Of a stretch of DNA of 64,000 nucleotides, positions 16,549-24,774 are shown in pieces; the stretch's first letter is position 1, and every line of letters begins with the position of its first letter. Position numbers and translations under genes: made by a program. The notes below the pieces were generated by a model. The model was not told the origin of the DNA and did no database searches. It saw only the letters and a program-made list of their open reading frames with translations. The DNA is from Neptuniibacter sp. (GTDB taxonomy: Bacteria; Pseudomonadota; Gammaproteobacteria; Pseudomonadales; Balneatricaceae): assembly GCF_024231755.1 (NCBI RefSeq), contig NZ_JAAEQH010000105.1, positions 1-64,000 on the forward strand. Reading direction: 5' to 3'.

Positions 16549-17193
16549 CTAGTCTGCGGATGGGCCAAATTTGATTACACCCGCATCTACAGCCAAATGA
16601 ACAAGCTCGGCTGTCGATGATATACCCAGTTTACTTTTAAGAGTTGTAACGTAGTTGGATACGGTTTTAGAACTGATTGATAGCTTTTCTGCGATCAGAC
16701 TATTGCTTTCGCCACGAGCAAGCATCACAAACACCTCAAACTCTCGCTGTGTCAGCTCACGCAAGCGATCATCTGAAACATCCTGATTATTCAACGCCAG
16801 CTTCATAACCAGATCATATTCAATAAAGATCTCTCCTTTCGAGATCTTGGTCACTGCTTCAAGCAGCGTCTGTGGTGAGCCCGATTTAGTGATATATCCC
16901 ATGCCTCCAGCATCAAGTGCCTGCTTAACCACGGGTGCTTCATCATGCATACTAAAAAAAAGAACTTTAGCATCGCTGTCTTTCTGCAAAATCCGGGTCG
17001 CGGCTTCAATTCCACTGATACCCGGCAAATTGATATCCATGATGACTAGATCAGGCTTTTCTCGGAAGTATTCTTCAACAGACTCCTCCCCACTCGCCGC
17101 CTCGTATATTTCACACTGATCGAGGACAGTTGGTAGGAGGCTGGCATATCCCTGACGTACAACGGAATGATCATCAGTGATAAGTATCTTCAT
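16549..17193 (-). CDS. NarL/UhpA-type response regulator (MoxX-like), copy 2
   Basis: 214 residues from ATG at 17193, which has GGAGC upstream and aligns with the start of copy 1; an upstream in-frame ATG at 17229 would add 12 atypical residues. Receiver with Asp53 (VIMDINLPG), helix-turn-helix near the C-terminus (ISSKTVSNYVTTLKSKLG). It lies upstream of the sensor kinase, separated by 146 bases, so it may be a separate unit. Paralogue of the 14438 regulator from a duplication around the kinase. Confidence 0.87.
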   Translation of the reverse strand: MKILITDDHSVVRQGYASLLPTVLDQCEIYEAASGEESVEEYFREKPDLVIMDINLPGISGIEAATRILQKDSDAKVLFFSMHDEAPVVKQALDAGGMGYITKSGSPQTLLEAVTKISKGEIFIEYDLVMKLALNNQDVSDDRLRELTQREFEVFVMLARGESNSLIAEKLSISSKTVSNYVTTLKSKLGISSTAELVHLAVDAGVIKFGPSAD

Positions 17194-17437
17194 CTTTGCT
17201 CCAGGCAAGGTATTGGCATGAGTTGCCATCCTACCATCGAAAGTCGCAATTGTTTACAGCTTTTGTATGAAAAATATTTTCCAGAGACGCATAGCACAAA
17301 ACACTAACCTATTGATTTAAAAGGCTTACTGTAAAAAAATAGGCTCCTCTCACTTAAACTCAACAAAAAAAGGTTTGCAGTTCCAATTCCCTGTACTAAA
17401 GTATGTAGCGTCTTCATCCTTTTTAATGGAAAAAAGA

Positions 17438-17629
17438 ATGCAAGTTCACAATAAAAACAATAAATCTATATCGAGCACTTACGAGCAATTTTTAAAAACG
17501 CAACGGGGATCAATAAAAAGCTACGCAGAAGAAGCGGAAGAACGCTACAACTACTCATTAGACAGTGCTGTAGCAGAAGCGGAAAAACTCCTGAATGATG
17601 CCAAAAAGATTCTACAAAACCAGTTCTGA
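17438..17629 (+). CDS. Small charged protein of unknown function
   Basis: 63 residues if started at ATG 17438 (weak GGA upstream); in-frame ATG at 17426 and a longer frame from 17375 also exist. The product is helical and charged, with heptad-like Ala/Glu spacing (SAVAEAEKLLNDAKKIL) suggestive of a coiled coil. A good terminator follows at once, which supports a real transcript. No family recognised. Confidence 0.45.
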   Translation: MQVHNKNNKSISSTYEQFLKTQRGSIKSYAEEAEERYNYSLDSAVAEAEKLLNDAKKILQNQF

Positions 17630-17652
17630 CAGGAACTTATAAGCTACAAACT

Positions 17653-17686
17653 AAAAAGCCCGGCACAACTAAGTACCGGGCTTTTT
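17653..17686. terminator. Bidirectional terminator
   Basis: 11-base stem AAAAAGCCCGG / CCGGGCTTTTT with a 12-base loop, serving the small gene on the left and the converging cupredoxin-like gene. Confidence 0.88.
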
Positions 17687-17704
17687 TGTGAGCTATTTCC
17701 AGAC

Positions 17705-18142
17705 TTATTTAACGATAAATACGCCTTCCATACCCTTCTCTTCCAGGCCTTCTGCGTAAAATTCGAATTTACCTGGCTTGATAGGTACAAAGTAGATTTC
17801 AGCCTCAGCTTCCTGTTCAAATTCCAACTCGGTAAGGCTAACCGCTTTAATTTCCATGTCACCCGCTTCTACTTTACGCAGGAAAATAGATGCGAAGAAT
17901 TCTGGAGCCTGCAGGGCATATTCAGTCTGACCGCTGGAAACAATTTCCAGCTTATAAGATTTGCCAGTTTCCAGATGATATTCTTTTTGAGACATGTGGT
18001 AACGATTATCTTCGGTACCCAGCACCAGCTCTGGCAGTTTAGTCGGGCGGCGAGTCAGGTCACCTTCTGCGACAGCAATTGTGCTGCTAACACCCATTGC
18101 TGCAGCCATGCCCAGAACAGCCAGATTCTTTAATACGCGCAT
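17705..18142 (-). CDS. Secreted cupredoxin-like protein lacking copper ligands
   Basis: 145 residues with signal peptide ending near VAEG. The C-terminal segment PGKFEFYAEGLEEKGMEGVFIV lines up with the blue-copper consensus in which PG-Y-F-C..P-H..GM-G-I-V carries the ligands. Here the Cys is Ala and the His is lost, while the GM-G core remains. So it has the fold but probably not a type 1 copper site. It is divergent from the pedA1A2BC operon and may share its promoter region. A carrier or structural role is inference. Confidence 0.7.
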   Translation of the reverse strand: MRVLKNLAVLGMAAAMGVSSTIAVAEGDLTRRPTKLPELVLGTEDNRYHMSQKEYHLETGKSYKLEIVSSGQTEYALQAPEFFASIFLRKVEAGDMEIKAVSLTELEFEQEAEAEIYFVPIKPGKFEFYAEGLEEKGMEGVFIVK

Positions 18143-18312
18143 TACACACCTCTGTGAATATTGTTATTTAGTGTTCCGCTACATGCTAAAGATCAAACTA
18201 GGCAAAAGAATACTACTTCAGGACCATTTGTTTTCTACTTTCTACATATTCATAGTTCACAGAAACCCACCTATGCTGCAATTTGTTCAAAATTATCTGG
18301 ATTAAAAGAATA

Positions 18313-19482
18313 ATGAATTCAGTTGTACGCAAAATGCTGCTATCAGGGCTTCTCAGTAGTCTTACTTTTTCTGCACAAGCTTCAGAGCAGCTAGAAATCA
18401 AGATAGGCTTCCTTAAACAGGAAGTAGATAGCGGGCCAGTACTTTCTAATATCCTACCTAAGCCTGAGAACGCAGGCTTAATGGGTGCAGAACTTGGCAT
18501 TAAAGACAGCAACACCACAGGTCGCTTTCTAAAGCAGAAATACACTTTAACAACCGGAGAAGCTGATTCCGGTCAGGAACTGATCAAAGAAGCTCAGCAA
18601 CAATACTCCCAAGGCATTCGTTTTTTTGTCACTGATGCACCAGCAGATACGGTCAAACAACTATCCTCTACCCTTGCAAAAGATGTCATCATTTTTAATG
18701 CAGGTAGTGCTGACGACAAACTAAGAAGCAGTGCATGTTTATCCAATGTACTTCACACACTACCAAGCCGGGCAATGCTAACCGATTCACTAGCGCAATG
18801 GCTTAAAGCCAAACGCCTGAATAAAGTCCTTGTTCTTACAGGACCTGCTGCTGAGGACAAAGCCTATAGCCAGGCTTTTAAACGTGCAGCCAAACGCTTT
18901 GGCCTGAAGATTGTTGCAGAGAAGCAGTTCACATTTGATGCTGACCTACGTCGAACAGCTCAAGCCGAAATGCCTCTTTTCACTCAAACCAAAGAATATG
19001 ATGTTGTTCTAGTTGCAGATGAGCGCGGTGATTTTGGTGAATACGTACTATATAACACTTGGTACCCTCGCCCAGTTGTCGGCACACAAGGACTTACACC
19101 TGTGGCCTGGCACCGCGTTGTGGAACAATGGGGAGCAGCGCAGCTGCAAAGCCGTTTTGATAAGCTGGCAAAGCGCTGGATGATCAGCGAAGATTACGCA
19201 GCTTGGGCTGCAGTTCGCTCTGTAGCTGAGGCTGTAACGCGAACAAACAAAGCTGACTACGATACGGTGAACAACTTCATCCGTTCCGATCAGTTTGAAC
19301 TGGCAGGATTTAAAGGCCGTAAGCTGGACTATCGTGACTGGAGCGGACAACTGCGCCAGCCTATTCCCCTAGTCCATCCTCGCTCTCTGGTGTCTCAATC
19401 GCCACAGGAAGGCTTTTTACACCCGAAAAATGAACTTGATACACTTGGCTTCGACAAACCAGAAGTCAAATGCGCTAAATAA
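18313..19482 (+). CDS. pedA1: PQQ-alcohol-system ABC transporter, periplasmic binding protein (PedA1)
   Basis: 389 residues from ATG at 18313 (MNSVVRKMLLSGLLSS, a signal peptide); an in-frame start at 18283 adds ten residues with no ribosome site. The fold resembles branched-chain amino acid binding proteins, with QGIRFFVTDAPADTVKQL and VVLVADERGDFGEYVLYNTWYPRPVVG. This subfamily is found only beside PQQ alcohol dehydrogenases. In Pseudomonas putida PedA1A2BC was reported to matter for growth at low lanthanide supply. First gene of a four-gene operon. Confidence 0.85.
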   Translation: MNSVVRKMLLSGLLSSLTFSAQASEQLEIKIGFLKQEVDSGPVLSNILPKPENAGLMGAELGIKDSNTTGRFLKQKYTLTTGEADSGQELIKEAQQQYSQGIRFFVTDAPADTVKQLSSTLAKDVIIFNAGSADDKLRSSACLSNVLHTLPSRAMLTDSLAQWLKAKRLNKVLVLTGPAAEDKAYSQAFKRAAKRFGLKIVAEKQFTFDADLRRTAQAEMPLFTQTKEYDVVLVADERGDFGEYVLYNTWYPRPVVGTQGLTPVAWHRVVEQWGAAQLQSRFDKLAKRWMISEDYAAWAAVRSVAEAVTRTNKADYDTVNNFIRSDQFELAGFKGRKLDYRDWSGQLRQPIPLVHPRSLVSQSPQEGFLHPKNELDTLGFDKPEVKCAK

Positions 19483-19504
19483 AGCAGTTAGCTAAGGAAT
19501 AGAG

Positions 19505-20479
19505 ATGAAATTGAAAACAGCACTAAAACCACTGGCTGCAGCACTGCTGCTAACTGCTCCTACTGCATTTGCTGAAGTGGCTTATGTATCTAACGAGAAA
19601 GACGACACGATCTCGATCATTGACCTCGATAGAATGGAAGTCACAGAAACTCTTGAAGTGGGTGAACGTCCGCGCGGCATCTTATTCTCTAAGGACTATT
19701 CTAAACTGTACATTTGCGCCTCTGATTCTGACACTGTGCAAGTAATGGACCTTGCGACAAAGCAGATCATCAAAGAGCTACCATCCGGTGAAGACCCTGA
19801 ACAGTTTGCATTGCATCCAAATGATCGCCACTTGTACATCTCTAACGAAGATGACGCACTGGTAACCATCGTTGATACTGAAACCAGTGAAGTTCTGGCA
19901 CAAATTGACGTTGGTGTAGAACCTGAAGGCATGGCAGTGAGCCCTGATGGGAAAATTGCAGTAAATACCAGTGAAACTACCAATATGGTGCACTGGATTG
20001 ATACTTCGACATATGAGTTGGTAGATAACACTCTGGTAGACCAGCGCCCTCGCCATGTTGAATTTAGCAAAGACAGTAAAATCTTATGGGCAAGTTCTGA
20101 AATCGGCGGCACGGTTTCTGTGATCGATGTGGCAACACGGAAGATTTTTCAGAAACTAAAATTCGAAATCAAAGGTGTCCACCCTGACAGGATTCAACCT
20201 GTTGGCGTGAAACTGTCTGACGATGGAAAATACGCTTTTGTAGCACTGGGCCCTTCTAACCATGTTGCTGTGGTAAACGCTAAAACTTACGAAATCGAGG
20301 ACTATATCCTCGTAGGCCGTCGTGTATGGCATATGGACTTCAACGAGGACCAAAGCCTTCTACTTACCACTAACGGTATCAGCGGCGATGTTTCAGTAAT
20401 TGATATCAGCAAGATGAAAGCAATTAAAAGCATCAAGGTTGGCCGCTACCCTTGGGGTGTTATTGTTAAACCGAAATAA
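19505..20479 (+). CDS. pedA2: YVTN-repeat beta-propeller protein of the PQQ alcohol system (PedA2)
   Basis: 324 residues; signal peptide to about residue 23, then six or seven YVTN/NHL-like blades (AYVSNEKDDTISIIDL, LYISNEDDALVTIVD, AFVALGPSNHVAVV and others). Periplasmic. Good ribosome site AAGGA. Such propellers are fixed partners of the Ped-type ABC exporter genes. Their task, possibly ligand binding or delivery to the ABC module, is unproven. Confidence 0.88.
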   Translation: MKLKTALKPLAAALLLTAPTAFAEVAYVSNEKDDTISIIDLDRMEVTETLEVGERPRGILFSKDYSKLYICASDSDTVQVMDLATKQIIKELPSGEDPEQFALHPNDRHLYISNEDDALVTIVDTETSEVLAQIDVGVEPEGMAVSPDGKIAVNTSETTNMVHWIDTSTYELVDNTLVDQRPRHVEFSKDSKILWASSEIGGTVSVIDVATRKIFQKLKFEIKGVHPDRIQPVGVKLSDDGKYAFVALGPSNHVAVVNAKTYEIEDYILVGRRVWHMDFNEDQSLLLTTNGISGDVSVIDISKMKAIKSIKVGRYPWGVIVKPK

Positions 20480-20507
20480 GCTGGTGATCATAAGATCATT
20501 TCAAGAC

Positions 20508-20527
20508 AGGCCCGCGTTAGCGGGCCT
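20508..20527 (+). terminator. Intercistronic hairpin between pedA2 and pedB
   Basis: GC-rich 8-base stem AGGCCCGC / GCGGGCCT with GTTA loop and a short T-rich tail. It could attenuate or stabilise the operon mRNA. Confidence 0.6.
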
Positions 20528-20553
20528 TTAGCTTTATCTATCTAAGGAAACCT

Positions 20554-21294
20554 ATGACCATCACAGTTGAAAATATCAGTTTCAGCTATGGGCCACGCCA
20601 AGCGCTTAAGGATGTAAGCTTTAGTCTGAATACCGGCGGCTTTCACGCCTTGCTTGGCCCAAACGGCGCAGGTAAATCAACCCTATTTTCTCTACTGACC
20701 CGCCTATATCAGCTTCAGAGCGGTGAGATCACGATTGATGAGAAGAGTATCAAGCTGCAACCGGCTGAGTTGATGCAACGTTTAGGTGTAGTGTTCCAAC
20801 AAAGTACTCTGGATCTGGATCTAACCGTTAAGCAGAACCTGCTCTACCACGCCTCTCTTCATGGCATCTCAAGCCGTAACGCTCTACCCCGCATAGAAAC
20901 TGAGCTCTCACGTATGGAGATGCAGGATCGTCTGGATGATAAGGTCCGCAGCCTCAACGGCGGCCACAGACGTCGTGTTGAGATTGCCCGCGCACTGCTT
21001 CATCAACCGGATATTATGCTGCTTGATGAGCCTACAGTGGGGCTGGATCCACAAACCCGCCGCTCACTTAATCAACATGTAAGAAAGCTATGTGAAGAGG
21101 ATAATCTGACTGTGCTCTGGGCTACCCATCTAATGGAAGAGATCAACTCTGATGATCCTGTGATTCTCCTACACAAAGGTGCTGTAAAAATTAACGGTAA
21201 AGCCTCAGAATTGCTTAACCAGTCAGGGGCAAACAACCTTACAGATGCCTTTCATATTCTGACGGAGAATCCTGAAATGGGGGCTCCAGCATGA
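20554..21294 (+). CDS. pedB: PQQ-alcohol-system ABC transporter, ATP-binding protein (PedB)
   Basis: 246 residues. Walker A GPNGAGKST (about 36-44), Walker B IMLLDEPTVGLDP, H-loop WATHLMEE. The signature loop reads LNGGHRRRVEIARALL instead of LSGGQ, a variant seen in this subfamily. The sequence type is that of ABC-2 exporters, so the paired permease would be an export or flippase-type module rather than a classical importer. Start codon overlaps nothing; ribosome site AAGGA. Confidence 0.9.
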   Translation: MTITVENISFSYGPRQALKDVSFSLNTGGFHALLGPNGAGKSTLFSLLTRLYQLQSGEITIDEKSIKLQPAELMQRLGVVFQQSTLDLDLTVKQNLLYHASLHGISSRNALPRIETELSRMEMQDRLDDKVRSLNGGHRRRVEIARALLHQPDIMLLDEPTVGLDPQTRRSLNQHVRKLCEEDNLTVLWATHLMEEINSDDPVILLHKGAVKINGKASELLNQSGANNLTDAFHILTENPEMGAPA

Positions 21295-22076
21295 AAATGG
21301 CAGCAGGCTGGCACTGTTTTAAAGGCATTCTGATCCGTGAGTTTTTACGCTTTGTACAACAACGTTCCCGTTTTCTCAGCGCGCTAGTACGCCCTCTCCT
21401 CTGGCTTGTCGTCTTTGCCGCAGGCTTTCGTGCTGCGCTGGGCATATCGATCATTGAGCCTTACGATACCTATATCACTTATGAGACCTACATCGCTCCA
21501 GGATTATGTTGCATGATCCTATTATTCAACGGGATGCAAAGCAGTTTATCCATGGTGTATGACCGCGAGATGGGCAGTATGCGTGTATTGCTAATGAGCC
21601 CTCTGCCGCGCCCTTACCTCCTACTTTGTAAGATGATGGCAACAGCTCTGATTTCATTGACGCAGGTATACGCTTTTCTGGCAATTGCGCTTCTAGTAGA
21701 GGTTGAACCACCCTATATGGGTTACATCACCGTACTGCCTGCACTACTGCTGGTAGCACTATTGTTAAGTTCTCTTGGGTTGTTCCTGTCTACGAGAATC
21801 AAGCAGCTAGAAAACTTTGCAGGGGTTATGAACTTTGTCATCTTCCCAATGTTCTTCCTCTCCTCAGCGTTATATCCGCTATGGAAGATGCAAGAAGCAA
21901 GCGAATGGCTGTACTGGATCTGTATGTTCAACCCATTCACTCATGCGGTAGAGCTAGTGAGATTCGCACTCTATATGCAGTTAGACAGTGACGCTCTGAT
22001 GATTACAGCGGGTACCACTCTATTTTTCACTGCCCTGGCGGTAATGGGCTTTAATCCACAGAAATCTGGTAGGTAA
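21291..22076 (+). CDS. pedC: PQQ-alcohol-system ABC-2 permease (PedC)
   Basis: 261 residues, six hydrophobic segments, ABC-2 type. Start overlaps the pedB stop (ATGA), so translation is coupled. Typical stretches: RPLLWLVVFAAGFRAALG, MGSMRVLLMSPLPRPYLL and NFVIFPMFFLSSALYPLW. Transport direction is not clear from sequence: the family is export-type, while genetic data in Pseudomonas link PedA1A2BC to lanthanide use. Confidence 0.9.
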   Translation: MKMAAGWHCFKGILIREFLRFVQQRSRFLSALVRPLLWLVVFAAGFRAALGISIIEPYDTYITYETYIAPGLCCMILLFNGMQSSLSMVYDREMGSMRVLLMSPLPRPYLLLCKMMATALISLTQVYAFLAIALLVEVEPPYMGYITVLPALLLVALLLSSLGLFLSTRIKQLENFAGVMNFVIFPMFFLSSALYPLWKMQEASEWLYWICMFNPFTHAVELVRFALYMQLDSDALMITAGTTLFFTALAVMGFNPQKSGR

Positions 22077-22084
22077 AAACTACC

Positions 22085-22124
22085 AAAATGAAGCCCCTAA
22101 TTAATACTTAAGGGGCTTCATTTT
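22085..22124. terminator. Bidirectional terminator between pedC and the MFS gene
   Basis: Perfect 14-base stem AAAATGAAGCCCCT / AGGGGCTTCATTTT with a 12-base loop; it overlaps the last base of the MFS stop codon. Confidence 0.9.
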
Positions 22125-23311
22125 CACTTCTCTTCCATATCTTGCTGCAGTCGCTTCAACCAAATCAGGCTACATATGCCCAGAACTGGACCAGGCGCTA
22201 AGAACAGCATAATCCACTCAACCGGAATAACATTCAGCATTAAAGCGGTAACCTGTACCGCAACCATGGTTATGGTAAAACCGATCGAATTGATCATCGT
22301 CAGCGCACTACCAACCACCTCTTTGGGTGCTGTTTGAGCTGACAGGGCCGAAAATTGGGGCGAATCGGCCACGACTGTGAACCCCCAGACACACCAGAAA
22401 AGTAACATCAAGCCGAACGAAAATTGCATAGCCAATGGTGATAGCAAACAGCATAAGCCTGATAAAACCAGCATTGTCTGAGCGACAATTCGACTACCTA
22501 CGCGACCCGACCAGAAACCACCAGTTACGCACCCAAGTCCTCCCATCGCAATGATGACAAACGACCAGAAAGAGATATTAATTTCAGTTCCATGCTGATC
22601 CTGCCAAGCAAGAAGCCAGTATGGCACAAGAGCCAATACCGCATACAGTTCCCACATATGGCCAAAATAACCACCTGCTGAAGCTCTTAGAGGCTTGTGA
22701 CGTAACGCAACTAACAGCTCCTTAAACTTCAGCGCTTTACCTTTGTGTAGAGCTGGCCCATCTGGCACAAACAACAAAACCAATAAGCCGCCACATAATG
22801 CAGCCAAACTTACGAGGTAAATAACTGGCTGCCAACCGGACAAGTTGAGAGAGGAAAAGAAATGCGCTGAAGCGGTACCCACGGCGAGCGCTCCTACTAG
22901 AAAGCCTAAGGCTCGACCCAATCCTTCAGGATACCACCCAGTAGCTATTTTCATTCCGACCGGATAAACACCCGCTAGCATAACGCCGCTCATAAAGCGC
23001 AGAACGAGAAACGTATCGAAACTATCGGCCCAAAGCACAATCAGCACATTGAAAAGCGCATTACCCAATGAACAAATAAAGAACAGAATTCTTGGTGAGA
23101 TTCGATCTGCAAGCGCTAACAAGGAGAACAGTAATGCACCAACAATAAATCCAAACTGAACCGAATTGGTCAGCGGGGCAACAGCACTATCAGGAAGGCT
23201 CCACTCACTTTGGAGTATCGGCAAAATTGCATTTCCAGCAAACCAGGTCGAGGTACCGAGTAACTGAGCCAGAACGATACAGGGGAGAATGTGTTTTGGT
23301 CGCGTAATCAT
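22124..23311 (-). CDS. Major facilitator superfamily transporter
   Basis: 395 residues with about twelve transmembrane helices. The helix 2-3 loop reads ALADRISPRILF (degenerate form of the MFS GX3DRXGRR motif). Cargo cannot be told from the sequence. It lies 34 bases downstream of the nitrate/taurine-type ABC genes on the same strand, and could be co-transcribed with them. Position inside the alcohol island suggests it moves a substrate, product or chelator. Confidence 0.85.
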   Translation of the reverse strand: MITRPKHILPCIVLAQLLGTSTWFAGNAILPILQSEWSLPDSAVAPLTNSVQFGFIVGALLFSLLALADRISPRILFFICSLGNALFNVLIVLWADSFDTFLVLRFMSGVMLAGVYPVGMKIATGWYPEGLGRALGFLVGALAVGTASAHFFSSLNLSGWQPVIYLVSLAALCGGLLVLLFVPDGPALHKGKALKFKELLVALRHKPLRASAGGYFGHMWELYAVLALVPYWLLAWQDQHGTEINISFWSFVIIAMGGLGCVTGGFWSGRVGSRIVAQTMLVLSGLCCLLSPLAMQFSFGLMLLFWCVWGFTVVADSPQFSALSAQTAPKEVVGSALTMINSIGFTITMVAVQVTALMLNVIPVEWIMLFLAPGPVLGICSLIWLKRLQQDMEEK

Positions 23312-23345
23312 TCCCGCATATTAACTGCTTTTATGCTTAACCGCT

Positions 23346-24020
23346 TTAATTAGAAGAAATAGCTTGATCAAACTGTTTCTGTAAAATCTCTTCTAATGAC
23401 TCTCGCGACAGGTCATCTGCATTAGCGGTGTAAACAATCTCGGATGGACTGTTTCCCAACACTGAAATTTTATCACCTATCTCCAGCGCTTCATCGAGAT
23501 CGTGAGTCACATAGATCATACAACGCTCAGGATCTTTACAGATCAGATTCTGAATCAACTGACGCATCTGTTTTGCGGTAGGGGCATCCAAAGATACTAG
23601 TGGCTCATCCATCAGAACCAGATCTGGTTCAAGCAAGAGACAACGAGCCAACGCTGCCCTTCTCGCCATACCCAATGAAATACGTGTTGGAAAGTATTCC
23701 GTGTAATCAACTAGATTAACCGCCTCAAGCATACTTAATACACGCCCTTCATCAGGCTCAATCAACATTAGATTTTGCTTTAAGGTTCGCCACGGAAGCA
23801 ATCTAGGCTGCTGAAATAGGTAGCCAATTTCCGGCGTCTTTCCATTCCACTTCAGATCACCACCAGATTCCAAGCCCGCCAGTGTTGTCAGAAGTGTAGT
23901 TTTACCGCAACCGGAAGCGCCGACCAGACAATGGGTTTCCCCCCTCTCCAGCGCAAGATTTAAACTTCCTAAAACACTCTGACCTGCATACTGGCGACCA
24001 CTTATACTCCACTCAAACAC
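23346..24020 (-). CDS. Nitrate/taurine-type ABC transporter, ATP-binding protein
   Basis: 224 residues from a GTG at 24020, chosen because GGGGGAT lies at the right distance and it gives the short overlap with the permease; an upstream ATG at 24050 would enlarge the overlap. Walker A GASGCGKTT, Q-loop LFQQPRLLPWRT, Walker B LVLMDEPLVSLD, H-loop THDLDEA. The signature is ISLGMARRAALAR, weaker than LSGGQ. Resembles SsuB/TauB/NrtD. Second-last gene of the ABC operon. Confidence 0.85.
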   Translation of the reverse strand: MFEWSISGRQYAGQSVLGSLNLALERGETHCLVGASGCGKTTLLTTLAGLESGGDLKWNGKTPEIGYLFQQPRLLPWRTLKQNLMLIEPDEGRVLSMLEAVNLVDYTEYFPTRISLGMARRAALARCLLLEPDLVLMDEPLVSLDAPTAKQMRQLIQNLICKDPERCMIYVTHDLDEALEIGDKISVLGNSPSEIVYTANADDLSRESLEEILQKQFDQAISSN

Positions 24021-24774
24021 GGCTATCCCCCTTCTGCCAGCGAGTGGCATACCTTTCTAAAGGCTGCAATATGAACCACTCAATCATCTGAACAACCAGA
24101 ATAAAGGCAAAGCTATACGCAAGAATCGTTGCCACATCAAACAACTGAAAAGCCAGATGCAGTTGGAAGCCAACACCGTCAGACCGCCCCAGCAGCTCCA
24201 CAACCAAAACAATCTTCCATATCAGCGCTAAACCACCGCGGGTTGCAACCATCATGTATGGAAAAAGCTGCGGCCACCACAGATCAAAAAGTTTCTGCTT
24301 AAAACTAAATTTGTAAGCCTGCGCCATCTCCTCAAGATCAGGATCAAACATTCGGGCGCCTTCACGTAGAGTGACAGCCACATTTGGCATCTTGTTTATT
24401 ATGACTGCTGCTACTGCCGCAACTTCAACCAGACCAAACCAGATGTACAGCAGAATAATAACAACCAGCGCAGGAATATTCAGGAGCATAATCAGCAACG
24501 GATCGAGTATTCGATTTACCGTTCTGAAACGCCCCATCATAACTCCCATGAAGACCCCAAGGAGCATGGCACAAACGAAGCTGATCACCACTCGCTGAAG
24601 GGTCATCAAGAGATTTGGCAATAAACGATCCTGAGACCACTCCTTGTAGATCGACTCAGCGACAGCACCGGGCCCAGGGAGCAAGGGGCTATTAACAATC
24701 AGCGCGGCAATAACCCAGAGTATTAAGACGACAAAGAGCGCTGTAACCTGATCTCGTAAATGGCTTAATCTCAT
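24013..24774 (-). CDS. Nitrate/taurine-type ABC transporter, permease
   Basis: 253 residues, six transmembrane helices, BPD_transp_1 fold with the EAA-like loop EMAQAYKFSFKQKLFDLWWPQLFPYM. Overlaps both neighbours by a few bases, a tight binding protein-permease-ATPase order. Related to SsuC/TauC permeases. Substrate unknown. Confidence 0.88.
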   Translation of the reverse strand: MRLSHLRDQVTALFVVLILWVIAALIVNSPLLPGPGAVAESIYKEWSQDRLLPNLLMTLQRVVISFVCAMLLGVFMGVMMGRFRTVNRILDPLLIMLLNIPALVVIILLYIWFGLVEVAAVAAVIINKMPNVAVTLREGARMFDPDLEEMAQAYKFSFKQKLFDLWWPQLFPYMMVATRGGLALIWKIVLVVELLGRSDGVGFQLHLAFQLFDVATILAYSFAFILVVQMIEWFILQPLERYATRWQKGDSRV

